Of a stretch of 64,000 bases of DNA, positions 18,478-27,201 are shown piece after piece (position 1 is the first letter of the stretch; each line of letters begins with the position of its first letter). Source of the stretch: an uncultured Lachnospiraceae bacterium (GTDB lineage Bacteria; Bacillota; Clostridia; Lachnospirales; Lachnospiraceae); the NCBI GenBank assembly GCA_947089905.1, contig CAMUMG010000001.1:186001-250000 (forward strand). Direction: 5' to 3'. The position numbers and the translations under genes are program-made. A model generated the notes under the pieces. The model worked only from the letters and a program-made list of their open reading frames with translations. It had not been told where the DNA came from and did not search any database.

Positions 18478-18855
18478 ATGGGACATAATCTCATTGCGAA
18501 TTATTACGAACTGGCAGCAGTAGTATTATTCGGTATTGGATTTACTACACTGCTTCTTCACAAAAATATTATTAAAAAAATTATGGGTTTTAATATAATG
18601 GACACAGCAGTTTATCTTTTTCTTGCTGCAAAGGGATTTATTGCAGGAAGAACTGCTCCGATTGTAGTAGATGGAATTCAAGAAACAACAGCATATATTA
18701 ATCCAATTCCAAGTGGACTGGTTTTGACAGGTATCGTAGTATCTGTCAGTGTAACAGCATTGATGCTTTCGTTGACTATTCGTCTATTTCGTAGATATCA
18801 TACTTTAGATATTGACGAAATTGCAATGTTAGCGAAAAAGGAGGACATAAAATGA
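18478..18855 (+). CDS. mrpC: Mrp-type antiporter subunit C (NuoK-like)
   Basis: A 125-residue NuoK/MnhC homologue with three membrane helices. It includes FGIGFTTLLLHKNIIKKIMGFNIMDTAVYLF, then DGIQETTAYINPIPSGLVLTGIVVSVSVTALML, the MnhC pattern with the Pro-Leu/Val-x-Gln-Ala-Leu-like region. AAAGGAGG stands 9 nt before ATG 18478. Its stop overlaps the start of the next gene (ATGA). Confidence 0.9.
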   Translation: MGHNLIANYYELAAVVLFGIGFTTLLLHKNIIKKIMGFNIMDTAVYLFLAAKGFIAGRTAPIVVDGIQETTAYINPIPSGLVLTGIVVSVSVTALMLSLTIRLFRRYHTLDIDEIAMLAKKEDIK

Positions 18856-20345
18856 ACTTCGTTCAAAATTTTCCATTTTTTAATATCATCATGTGTCTAG
18901 CATGTGGTGTTATTTCCTCTGTTCTTTCTGCAAAGAAAGCAAGAAAACTATCCATTGGATTAATTAGTACAGTAGCAATCATGTCAGCATGTGTTTTAGG
19001 ATTTACATTAAAGACAAAACAAAGTTATATTTATATGATGGGACACTTTCCTGCCCCTTGGGGAAATGAGATTCGAATAGGTGTCTTAGAGGCAGCAATG
19101 GCGTTGTTTTTTTGTATTATTATGCTTTGTTCCATTCTTGGAGGACTAGAACATATTTTACAGGATGTGCAACAACAAAAACAAAACTTATATTTTACAA
19201 TGATTAACTTAATGTTAAGCTCGTTGCTTGCTCTTATCTATACAAATGATTTATTTACTGCTTATGTATTTATTGAAATTAATACAATAGCAGCATGTGC
19301 CTTGATTATGATTCGAGATAATGGACACTGTTTAGTAGCAGCAATGAAATATATGATTATGAGTTTAATTGGTTCTGGATTAATTTTGATTAGTATTTCT
19401 ATGCTCTATGATTTGACAGGACATCTTTTAATGTCTAATATCAAACAGGCAGTTGCAGAAATTAGTGCAACAGGTGAATACGCCATTCCAATGACAATTA
19501 TTATTGCATTTCTTTGTATTGGTTTAGCAATTAAAAGTGCTCTTTTTCCATTTCACTCATGGTTGCCAGATGCCTACGGATATGCAACTGCTTCTTCTAG
19601 TGCAATTTTATCAAGTTTAGTTTCGAAGGGATATATTTTTCTCCTGATTAAAATTTTTTATCGTGTTATTGGAATAGAAGTCATAAGAGATCATAAAATT
19701 GATAACATTTTATTTGTTTTTGCAGTCAGTGGAATGTTAATCGGATCAGTTTGTGCTATGAGAGAGCATGATATAAGAAGATTGATTGCCTATTCTTCTG
19801 TTGCACAAATTGGATATATCTATATGGGGATTGGATTGGGAACACAAGGGGCAATGATTGCAGCACTTTTTCATATTATGTCCCATGCTGCGACAAAATC
19901 TATGTTGTTTATTGCAGCAGCAGGATTATCAGAAGTGTCTGGAAATAGCAAAGATTTTACTGATTTAAAAGGTTCGGGATATCGTAATAAAATTGCAGGG
20001 GCTGCCTTTACTGTAGGTGCATTATCTATGGTTGGAATTCCTTTATTAGCAGGATTTACTTCTAAAGTTTATTTTGCAGTTGCTGCAGTAGATGCAAAAC
20101 CAACAAAAATGGAAACAGCAATGATTATTTTAGCAATTAGTACGATTTTAAATGCGGTTTATTTTATCCGTTCCATTATTTCAATTTATACTCCTAGAAA
20201 TACAAAATATAATAATCCATCGTATCGACCAGCAAAAACAATGACAACCGCTTTAATATTGTTTATTATATTGAATTTCTTTTTAGGAATTGGATCGAAT
20301 TTAATCTATCGTTTAATCGAATCTGGACTTTCGATGTTTGCATAA
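18852..20345 (+). CDS. mrpD: Mrp-type antiporter subunit D (NuoL/M/N-like), copy 1
   Basis: A 497-residue, about 14-helix proton-translocating antiporter subunit related to complex I NuoN/M. The motif IKSALFPFHSWLPDAYGYATASSSAILSSLVSKGY carries the functional lysines, and REHDIRRLIAYSSVAQIGYIYMG and HIMSHAATKSMLF follow. It is the first of four consecutive paralogues. It starts in an ATGA overlap with mrpC. Confidence 0.92.
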   Translation: MNFVQNFPFFNIIMCLACGVISSVLSAKKARKLSIGLISTVAIMSACVLGFTLKTKQSYIYMMGHFPAPWGNEIRIGVLEAAMALFFCIIMLCSILGGLEHILQDVQQQKQNLYFTMINLMLSSLLALIYTNDLFTAYVFIEINTIAACALIMIRDNGHCLVAAMKYMIMSLIGSGLILISISMLYDLTGHLLMSNIKQAVAEISATGEYAIPMTIIIAFLCIGLAIKSALFPFHSWLPDAYGYATASSSAILSSLVSKGYIFLLIKIFYRVIGIEVIRDHKIDNILFVFAVSGMLIGSVCAMREHDIRRLIAYSSVAQIGYIYMGIGLGTQGAMIAALFHIMSHAATKSMLFIAAAGLSEVSGNSKDFTDLKGSGYRNKIAGAAFTVGALSMVGIPLLAGFTSKVYFAVAAVDAKPTKMETAMIILAISTILNAVYFIRSIISIYTPRNTKYNNPSYRPAKTMTTALILFIILNFFLGIGSNLIYRLIESGLSMFA

Positions 20346-20360
20346 AAAGGGGGGAAAAAG

Positions 20361-21830
20361 ATGTTGGAAGGAGAAATAATCCTATTATGGCCAATTCTTT
20401 TGCCACTTGTGGCAGGAGCAATTCTGCCGTTTATCAAAAGTTTTCAAAATAGGCGTATTTGTAATTGGTTTGTTGGTATTATTGTAGTAATTACGTTTGG
20501 ACTTGTTTTGACAGCCACTTTTGGTACACAGAAAACACTTATTATTTGGAATTTAACACAGGATATTCCAATTTATTTAAAATTAGATGCAGTTGGAAAA
20601 TTATTTTATGTTTTAACTGCTTTCATGTGGATTCCTGTATCTTTTTATTCCTTTGAATATATGAAACATGAGGAGAGAGAAGTAAGATATTATAGCTTTT
20701 TTTTACTTACCTTAGCAGTATTATTAGGTATTAGTAGTGCTGGAAACTTAATCACAATGTATTTATTTTATGAAGGAATGTCACTATCAACATTAGGGCT
20801 TATTATTCACAGTCAATCTAAAGAGGCAGTTGCAGCAGGACATAAACATATTTTTTATTCTATTGGAGGAGCATTACTTGGCTTGTTTGGATTCTTTTTT
20901 GTATACCATTATGGTACAACCCTAGAATTTCTTCCAGGTGGAGTATTAGATCCAATAAAAATATCAGGACAAGAACCTTTATTGTTGACGGTATTCTTTT
21001 TTATGATCATAGGATTTGGATCAAAAGCAGGAATGTTTCCGCTACATGGCTGGCTTTCAGCAGCACATCCTGTAGCACCAGCACCAGCATCTGCAGTATT
21101 ATCAGGAAATATTACTAAGATGGGGGTACTTGCAATTATTAGAGTAGTATATTATATTGCAGGAGTTTCTTTTTTACGTAAAACATGGGTACAATATGCG
21201 TTAATTGCACTTACGTTAATTACAGTTTTTATGGGCACTATGTTAGCCTATAAGGAAAGAGAGTTAAAAAAACGACTTGCTTATTCGACAGTTAGTCAGG
21301 TATCCTATGTTTTATTTGGTATATCTTTAATGAATCCCATTGGTCTATTAGGCGCACTACTTCATGTAGTGTATCATTCTATTGTAAAAAACACACTATT
21401 TTTAACAGCAGGAACATTTATTTATCAGACAGGAAAACGAATGATTATTCAATTAAAGGGAGTAGGAAAACAGATGCCAATAACTCTTTGGTGTTTTACT
21501 TTAGTTTCTATTACTTTAGTAGGGATTCCTCCAACAAGTGGTTTCGTAAGTAAATGGTACTTAGCTTCTGGAGCAATTAAGCAAAAGGTTCCTTTTATCT
21601 GGTGGTTTGGACCAGTTATTTTATTAATCAGTGCTTTATTGACTGCAGGATATCTACTTTCTATTACAGTAAAGGGATTTTTTCCAGAGAAAGAAGAAGA
21701 GAAAATAAAGGAAAGCTCGCTAATGACAATTCCAATAGTATGTCTTACAATAGCATCTATTTTGTTAGGGATGTTTCCAAATTATTTGATTGATTATATT
21801 AACCATGCGATTACTGTAATATTTTATTAA
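20361..21830 (+). CDS. Mrp-type antiporter subunit D-like, copy 2
   Basis: A 489-residue NuoL/M/N-family antiporter subunit with about 14 helices. GSKAGMFPLHGWLSAAHPVAPAPASAVLSGNITKMG is the channel-core signature, and KKRLAYSTVSQVSYVLFG and HVVYHSIVKNTLF correspond to the second half. An AAAGGGGGG SD precedes ATG 20361. It lies 15 bp after copy 1. Confidence 0.9.
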   Translation: MLEGEIILLWPILLPLVAGAILPFIKSFQNRRICNWFVGIIVVITFGLVLTATFGTQKTLIIWNLTQDIPIYLKLDAVGKLFYVLTAFMWIPVSFYSFEYMKHEEREVRYYSFFLLTLAVLLGISSAGNLITMYLFYEGMSLSTLGLIIHSQSKEAVAAGHKHIFYSIGGALLGLFGFFFVYHYGTTLEFLPGGVLDPIKISGQEPLLLTVFFFMIIGFGSKAGMFPLHGWLSAAHPVAPAPASAVLSGNITKMGVLAIIRVVYYIAGVSFLRKTWVQYALIALTLITVFMGTMLAYKERELKKRLAYSTVSQVSYVLFGISLMNPIGLLGALLHVVYHSIVKNTLFLTAGTFIYQTGKRMIIQLKGVGKQMPITLWCFTLVSITLVGIPPTSGFVSKWYLASGAIKQKVPFIWWFGPVILLISALLTAGYLLSITVKGFFPEKEEEKIKESSLMTIPIVCLTIASILLGMFPNYLIDYINHAITVIFY

Positions 21831-21856
21831 AGTACGAATAAGAAAGGGAGATAAAC

Positions 21857-23332
21857 ATGATCTTAACTTTATTATTTGTTCCGATTGTATTGCCTCTTAT
21901 TTTAGGTGCACTTCTTCCTCTGTTTCATTTTACACAACGAAAAATTCGCTGTATTTATGTAGAATCGGCGGTTATATTGAATTCTGTTATTACATGGATA
22001 TTATTATTTATACAGCCAGAGGGAAAATTTCAAGCTATTAATTTAGCTGGAATTTTGGAAGTATCTTTTCATATAGATGGTGCAGCAATGATTTTCGCTG
22101 GATTAGTCTCGATTCTTTGGCCATTTGCTACATTATATGCGTTTGAATATATGGAACATGAAGGTGGAGAAAATAGATTTTTTGCCTTTTATACCATGAC
22201 ATATGGAATTACACTTGGAATCGCTTTTGCTGCCAATTTAATGACAATGTATATGTTTTATGAAGCATTGACTTTAGTGACACTGCCACTGGTTATGCAC
22301 AAGATGGATCGAAGTGCTATTTTAGCGGGAAGAAAATATGTATTTTATTCTATTGGAGGAGCTGCTTTTGCCTTTATCGGATTTATCTTTATTATGCACT
22401 ATGGAACAACAATCGATTTTTCTTATGGGGGAGTATTAGATCTTGTTAAAGTTGGAGATAAGGCTAATCTACTCCGAATAGTTTATGTCTTAGCCGTTTT
22501 AGGTTTTGGAGTAAAAGCAGCAATTTTTCCGTTTCATGGATGGCTTCCAACTGCCTCTATTGCACCAACTCCTGTGACTGCTCTATTACATGCAGTTGCT
22601 GTAGTAAAAGCAGGAGCATTTGCAATTATTCGAATCACATACTATAGTTTTGGAACTTCTTTTTTACGTGGAACTTGGGCACAAATAACAGTACTTTCCT
22701 TTGTTGGGGCAACTATACTTTACTGTTCTTCTAAAGCTGTAAAAGAACAACATCTTAAACGCCGTTTGGCATATTCTACTTCAAGCAATCTTTCCTATAT
22801 ACTTTTTGGTGCACTAATTATGACACCAGCTGGTCTTGTAGGAAGTTTTTCTCATATGTTATTTCATGCAGTAATGAAGATTACTCTATTTTTTGCTGTA
22901 GGAGCAATTCTTTGTAAAACCAAAAAAGAATATATTTATGAAATTGATGGAATAGGAAAACAAATGCCTGTTATAATGAGCTGTTTTACGATTGCAGCAT
23001 TATCCTTGATGGGAGTGCCGCCGTTAGCAGGATTTATCAGTAAATGGAATCTAGGAACAGCAGCAATAGCAGAAGGGGGAATTACAACAAAAATTGTAGC
23101 AGGAATTTTAATCTATTCTGCATTTTTAACAGCAATTTATTTAATGACAATTATAATTAGGGCTTATTTCCCAAAAGAAAAAAAAGAGATGGAACAGACA
23201 AAAGAAAACTTTGATCCTAGTTGGAGAATGAAGATTCCAATGGTAATATTTGCTGTTACAATTCTTTTTCTTGGCTTTTATTCTAAAACATTAATTGCGT
23301 TTTTGGAACAAGTAGCAGCAGGAAAATTATAA
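21857..23332 (+). CDS. Mrp-type antiporter subunit D-like, copy 3
   Basis: A 491-residue paralogue with the same 14-helix NuoL/M/N plan. The core reads GVKAAIFPFHGWLPTASIAPTPVTALLHAVAVVKAG, with RRLAYSTSSNLSYILFG and HMLFHAVMKITLF downstream. The Ala-Pro-Thr-Pro-Val block differs from the APAPASA block of copies 2 and 4, and resembles MrpA/NuoL-like proteins, so this may be the functional replacement for the MrpA N-domain. GGGAG lies before ATG 21857. Confidence 0.9.
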   Translation: MILTLLFVPIVLPLILGALLPLFHFTQRKIRCIYVESAVILNSVITWILLFIQPEGKFQAINLAGILEVSFHIDGAAMIFAGLVSILWPFATLYAFEYMEHEGGENRFFAFYTMTYGITLGIAFAANLMTMYMFYEALTLVTLPLVMHKMDRSAILAGRKYVFYSIGGAAFAFIGFIFIMHYGTTIDFSYGGVLDLVKVGDKANLLRIVYVLAVLGFGVKAAIFPFHGWLPTASIAPTPVTALLHAVAVVKAGAFAIIRITYYSFGTSFLRGTWAQITVLSFVGATILYCSSKAVKEQHLKRRLAYSTSSNLSYILFGALIMTPAGLVGSFSHMLFHAVMKITLFFAVGAILCKTKKEYIYEIDGIGKQMPVIMSCFTIAALSLMGVPPLAGFISKWNLGTAAIAEGGITTKIVAGILIYSAFLTAIYLMTIIIRAYFPKEKKEMEQTKENFDPSWRMKIPMVIFAVTILFLGFYSKTLIAFLEQVAAGKL

Positions 23333-23352
23333 TACCAGTATAAAGAAAGAGG

Positions 23353-25419
23353 GTGTTTCAAATAGAAGGTGATATTTTACTTTTTATGATTATATTACTG
23401 CCAGCGATAGCAGCATTCATTTGTTTTTATATTGGTCGTTTTCAAACTACGATCAGAGATTATTGTGTTTGGGGTACTGTGATAATAGAATTTTTACTCT
23501 CTTTAATTGCAATAATTTTTTGGAGTACAAAGGGAAATCTTTATTTTACAATTCCAAACTTTGGTGTCAGTGGATTATATCTGGAAATGGATGGATTTCG
23601 TGCTCTTTATTGTACGATTGCTTCTTTTATGTGGATGTGTGCAGGAATCTTTTCTAAAGAATATTTGAACCATCATCACAAAAAAAATCGATATTATTTA
23701 TTTTTATTACTTACTCTTTTTGCAACACAAGGAGTTTTTTTGTCAACAGATTTAATGACTACTTTTGTCTTTTTTGAAATTATGTCCTTTACTTCATATG
23801 TTTGGGTAGTTCAAGAGGAAACAAAAGAAGCTCTAAAGGCAGGAGAAACTTATTTAGCGGTTGCCATAATCAGTGGACTGGTATTGTTAATGGGATTATT
23901 TTTACTATATGCCCAGACAGGTACACTAAAGATGGATAAGTTATTGTCTGCTTGTCGTATGGCAAAAGAACCAAGAATTATCTATATTGCAAGTCTTTGT
24001 CTTCTATTTGGTTTTGGGGCAAAGGCAGGAATGTTTCCACTTCATATTTGGCTACCTAAAGCACATCCTGTTGCACCCGCACCTGCATCTGCTTTACTTT
24101 CAGGAATTTTAACTAAAGCAGGAGTATTTGGAATTTTAGTGACTGGAAGTAATATTTTACTACATGATTCTCTTTGGGGAAAAGTTGTTTTACTACTTGG
24201 AACGATAACAATGGTACTTGGGGCAATTTATGCCCTATGTTCTATTAATTTAAAAAGAACACTTGCCTGTTCTTCTATGTCACAAATTGGTTTTATTTTA
24301 GTAGGCGCAGGAATTTCTAGTATTCTCGGAGAAGAAAATCAATTAGCAGTACGCGGAACAATACTTCATATGGTAAATCATTCTTTATTAAAATTAGTAC
24401 TTTTTCTTGCAGCAGGTGTTATTTATATGAATTTGCATGAATTAGACTTAAATAAAATAAGAGGTTTTGGAAAAGATAAACCACTTTTAAAAATAGCCTT
24501 TTTGTTTGGAGCTTTAGGAATTAGTGGTGTTCCACTTTTTAATGGATATATTAGTAAATCTTTGTTACATGAGGCAATTATAGAAATAATTTCTCTTGCT
24601 AAAACAGATATAGCAATATTTCGTGTTGTTGAAGTATTGTTTTTAATTTCCGGTGGATTGACAACAGCTTATATGACAAAGCTTTATATAGCAATTTTTG
24701 TAGAAGGTAATATGGACAAAAAGAAAAAACATTCTACTCACTATATGAATTTGGCATCTACATTGGTACTTCTTATTCCAGCAAGTCTTTTATTCCTGTT
24801 TGGAGCATTTCCATCTATTTTTATGGATCGCATTGCAGATATGGGACAGAATTTTTTAAAGGTACAAGGAAAAATAAGAGTTTCGTATTTTAGTTTTGAA
24901 AACTTAAAAGGAGCGATCATTTCACTTGGAATTGGCGTACTTGTCTATTTATTTATAGTAAGAAAGATCTTAATGCGTACAGATAAAAATGGGGTACATT
25001 ATTATATTAGCCCTGTTTGTAGATTGGATTTAGAAAATGGAATATATCGTCCTATCATAGAATTTTTTCTTCCAACAGCAGCAGGAGCAGTATGCAGAGG
25101 ATTAGATCGAATTCCAGATAGAATTATTTTATTTTTAAGAAAAACGATTTATAGACATTCAAGACCTAAAAGGAAGCTGAGTGCTAGAAAAGAAGCATAT
25201 ATTATTGGTATGATTTTAAATGAATGTGCACATATATTAAATAAAACTCTTTTGCGTAAACATCCAATAAAAAGAAATTCCTTTGTTGGACTTGTAGAAG
25301 CAGGGGAAAAAACAGCAGGACAGACAGGCAGATTAATTATTAAAAGTGTTTCCTTTGGACTTATGCTGTTTTCGATTGGACTTATTATTACTTTATTTTA
25401 TTTACTGTTTTTTGTATGA
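23353..25419 (+). CDS. Mrp-type antiporter subunit D-like, copy 4, with long C-terminal extension
   Basis: A 688-residue NuoL/M/N paralogue. The antiporter core (GAKAGMFPLHIWLPKAHPVAPAPASALLSGILTKAG; LKRTLACSSMSQIGFILVG; HMVNHSLLKLVLF) covers about residues 1-500. An extra 170 residues follow, with a membrane helix, a basic cytoplasmic-looking part (RKTIYRHSRPKRKLSARK) and a final helix. Such extensions occur in HyfB/MbhH-like and NuoL-type subunits. The start is uncertain: GTG 23353 has a very close SD, and ATG 23386 (MIILLPAIAAF) would give a more typical N-terminus. It is the last operon gene. Confidence 0.88.
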   Translation: MFQIEGDILLFMIILLPAIAAFICFYIGRFQTTIRDYCVWGTVIIEFLLSLIAIIFWSTKGNLYFTIPNFGVSGLYLEMDGFRALYCTIASFMWMCAGIFSKEYLNHHHKKNRYYLFLLLTLFATQGVFLSTDLMTTFVFFEIMSFTSYVWVVQEETKEALKAGETYLAVAIISGLVLLMGLFLLYAQTGTLKMDKLLSACRMAKEPRIIYIASLCLLFGFGAKAGMFPLHIWLPKAHPVAPAPASALLSGILTKAGVFGILVTGSNILLHDSLWGKVVLLLGTITMVLGAIYALCSINLKRTLACSSMSQIGFILVGAGISSILGEENQLAVRGTILHMVNHSLLKLVLFLAAGVIYMNLHELDLNKIRGFGKDKPLLKIAFLFGALGISGVPLFNGYISKSLLHEAIIEIISLAKTDIAIFRVVEVLFLISGGLTTAYMTKLYIAIFVEGNMDKKKKHSTHYMNLASTLVLLIPASLLFLFGAFPSIFMDRIADMGQNFLKVQGKIRVSYFSFENLKGAIISLGIGVLVYLFIVRKILMRTDKNGVHYYISPVCRLDLENGIYRPIIEFFLPTAAGAVCRGLDRIPDRIILFLRKTIYRHSRPKRKLSARKEAYIIGMILNECAHILNKTLLRKHPIKRNSFVGLVEAGEKTAGQTGRLIIKSVSFGLMLFSIGLIITLFYLLFFV

Positions 25420-25537
25420 TAGTTGTGGTAAAATAATGAAAAATTATTAAAATTAGGAATAATTCCTCTATGTTTGTACTATACTTTAGCATAAGTTAAA
25501 TTTATAGAATTTTATTTATATTCATGGAGGAATCATT

Positions 25538-25789
25538 ATGGCAAGAGGAAAGGCAAGAACTACAGAAGAACGAATTAGTATTATATCTGCTGCATTATTA
25601 AAAGCAAAAAATAAAGTATTAGAACTTCAGAAGCAGTACGAAGAATTAGTAGAAGAACAGCGTTTAGAAAAGGCAAATCAGATTCTTGAACTATCAAATC
25701 GGACAGGGCTTTCTACCGATGAAATTGAAGAGATTGTCAAAAACTATGTCAATGAAAATCCGCCTAGTGTTTTAGAACAGACAGAGTAG
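25538..25789 (+). CDS. Small coiled-coil hypothetical protein
   Basis: An 83-residue soluble protein that I do not recognise. The N-terminus is basic (MARGKARTTEERISII), residues about 18-55 form a likely coiled coil rich in Leu, Glu and Lys, and the end (NRTGLSTDEIEEIVKNYVNENPP) could form a short helical hairpin. TGGAGG with 8-nt spacing precedes ATG 25538, and a very strong terminator follows the stop, so it is a real, monocistronic gene. Nothing in the neighbourhood reveals its role. Confidence 0.7.
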   Translation: MARGKARTTEERISIISAALLKAKNKVLELQKQYEELVEEQRLEKANQILELSNRTGLSTDEIEEIVKNYVNENPPSVLEQTE

Positions 25790-25793
25790 ATAT

Positions 25794-25840
25794 AAAAAAG
25801 GAAAGTGTGTAAAATATCTCTATACACACTTTCCTTTTTT
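25794..25840 (+). terminator. Strong Rho-independent terminator
   Basis: AAAAGGAAAGTGTGTA pairs with TACACACTTTCCTTTT (16 bp) and is followed by T residues. It ends the small coiled-coil gene. Confidence 0.95.
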
Positions 25841-26268
25841 ATATCGTGTATGGAAATATTTTTATATTATGATAATTTGCTGAAAAAAAGATATACTCTC
25901 CTACTTTCTTTTTTCTAGTTGAGTAATGGAATAGATACTTAACTAGGAGAATTTGTATAGATCCATATTCCTTTTAAAGATCCAATAGAAGTATTTCCTG
26001 TAACGATTATTAAATTAGACTCATATTCAATTTTATTTATAATAAACCGCATAGAATAGTTACTCCTTTTTTAGTAAGTATAATGTATTGTTTTTATAAT
26101 AGCAACTAGAAATATAGATTTTATAAAACTGTATAGAGTATGTATAAATACTTTAACAAAAATACATCGAAAAGAAATTTTTAAACTCATTTAATATAAT
26201 TATCCTTGCTTTTTCACAAATCTATATTTATAATAAAATTATCAAATAAAATAGGAGATGATACTTCT
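25841..26268. other. AT-rich intergenic stretch with one small minus-strand ORF
   Basis: These 430 bp carry no plus-strand gene. They hold a 37-codon minus-strand ORF with a good SD (25939-26052) and a hairpin, CTAGTTGAGTA/TACTTAACTAG (25916-25946), downstream of that ORF. An 18-of-19-base match to a segment at 48076-48094 lies at 25836-25854. I see nothing else. Confidence 0.6.
25939..26052 (-). CDS. Small 37-residue ORF with good ribosome binding site
   Basis: On the minus strand, ATG at 26052 is preceded by AAAAAAGGAGTAACTATTCT, a good SD and spacing. The 37-residue product starts MRFIINKIEYESN and contains IGSLKGIWIYTN. It has no signal peptide or membrane helix, and I recognise no family. 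It is either a small gene or the end of a decayed one. It points away from the recombinase-like gene on the plus strand. Confidence 0.35.
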   Translation of the reverse strand: MRFIINKIEYESNLIIVTGNTSIGSLKGIWIYTNSPS

Positions 26269-27177
26269 ATGAAAGGAAATTATAAAATCTCAGACGAAAC
26301 AAAAATAAAATTAATAGATCCTTTTCTTAAAACCTTAAAACAAGAATCAACACAGAAAGATTATCTACTTTCTATTGAATCTTTTGCAAATTTAACTCAA
26401 AAGAATCTTTTAAAAGTAACATCAAAAGATGCACAACTTTGGAAAAAATATTTAGAAGAAAAAGCAGAGAATAAAACTTTAAAATATAGTACTGCACTAA
26501 AAAAATTTAGACATTTATCTAGTCTTTATCATTATGCAGCACGTAATAATATAGCAAAAAATCCATTTACCCAAGTGACTATGGACGAACCAGAACCTGT
26601 AATCCGTTATGTAAAATTGCCATCGATTACAGAAATTGATTCTGTTTTAACACTATTAAAAAGCAAACAAGACTTTTCTTTATTACTGACAGTTTTACTA
26701 TCTTTTAAATGTATGATGACAATTTCAGAAATTTGTAATTTGAAATTATCAGACTTTTTTCAAACTGCAGATGGAGATTACTATTTTCATATTCGACCAG
26801 AGAATACTTGGACAGAAGCAAGATATTGCTATTTACCTGAAGATGTTGCAAAAATTGTTTTTCAAATGTTTCCTTCCGATAATGCACAATCGACAGATCC
26901 TTATTTAATCTCGAATCGAAAGGGAGGGAAGCCCTGTCAGCAGACGTTAAGAAAACGATTAGAACGACTTTGTATAAGAAATCAAATGACATTTCATTCT
27001 TTTAATGATTATCGAAATGCAGGAATTGCTCTCGCTTATTCTAACTCTGGAAATGTCAGACTTATTGCAAGTTCTATTGGTTTACGAACGAATGCACATA
27101 TTAATCGACTGTCTTCTTTAAAATTAGAACAATTAGATGCAGCAAATTATATCAATGTATTTGTAAAAAATTTATAA
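26269..27177 (+). CDS. Tyrosine-recombinase-like protein with degenerate catalytic residues
   Basis: A 302-residue protein with XerC/D architecture: a SAM-like N-terminal core-binding domain (about 10-95; FLKTLKQESTQKDYLLSIESF...ALKKFRHLSSLYHYA) and a C-terminal half laid out like the catalytic domain. The usual TGLRxSE is KCMMTISEICNL, so the first Arg is missing. The HxLR box reads FNDYRNAGIALAYS, keeping only Arg, and the LGH...Y end reads SIGLRTNAHINRLSSL, with the tyrosine absent. It is probably not an active recombinase, but the frame is intact and preceded by AGGAGATG, so it may act as a DNA-binding protein. ATG 26269 is chosen over an upstream ATG at 26206 on SD grounds. Confidence 0.75.
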   Translation: MKGNYKISDETKIKLIDPFLKTLKQESTQKDYLLSIESFANLTQKNLLKVTSKDAQLWKKYLEEKAENKTLKYSTALKKFRHLSSLYHYAARNNIAKNPFTQVTMDEPEPVIRYVKLPSITEIDSVLTLLKSKQDFSLLLTVLLSFKCMMTISEICNLKLSDFFQTADGDYYFHIRPENTWTEARYCYLPEDVAKIVFQMFPSDNAQSTDPYLISNRKGGKPCQQTLRKRLERLCIRNQMTFHSFNDYRNAGIALAYSNSGNVRLIASSIGLRTNAHINRLSSLKLEQLDAANYINVFVKNL

Positions 27178-27201
27178 TAAACAAGAAAGGGGAAATGCTG
27201 C

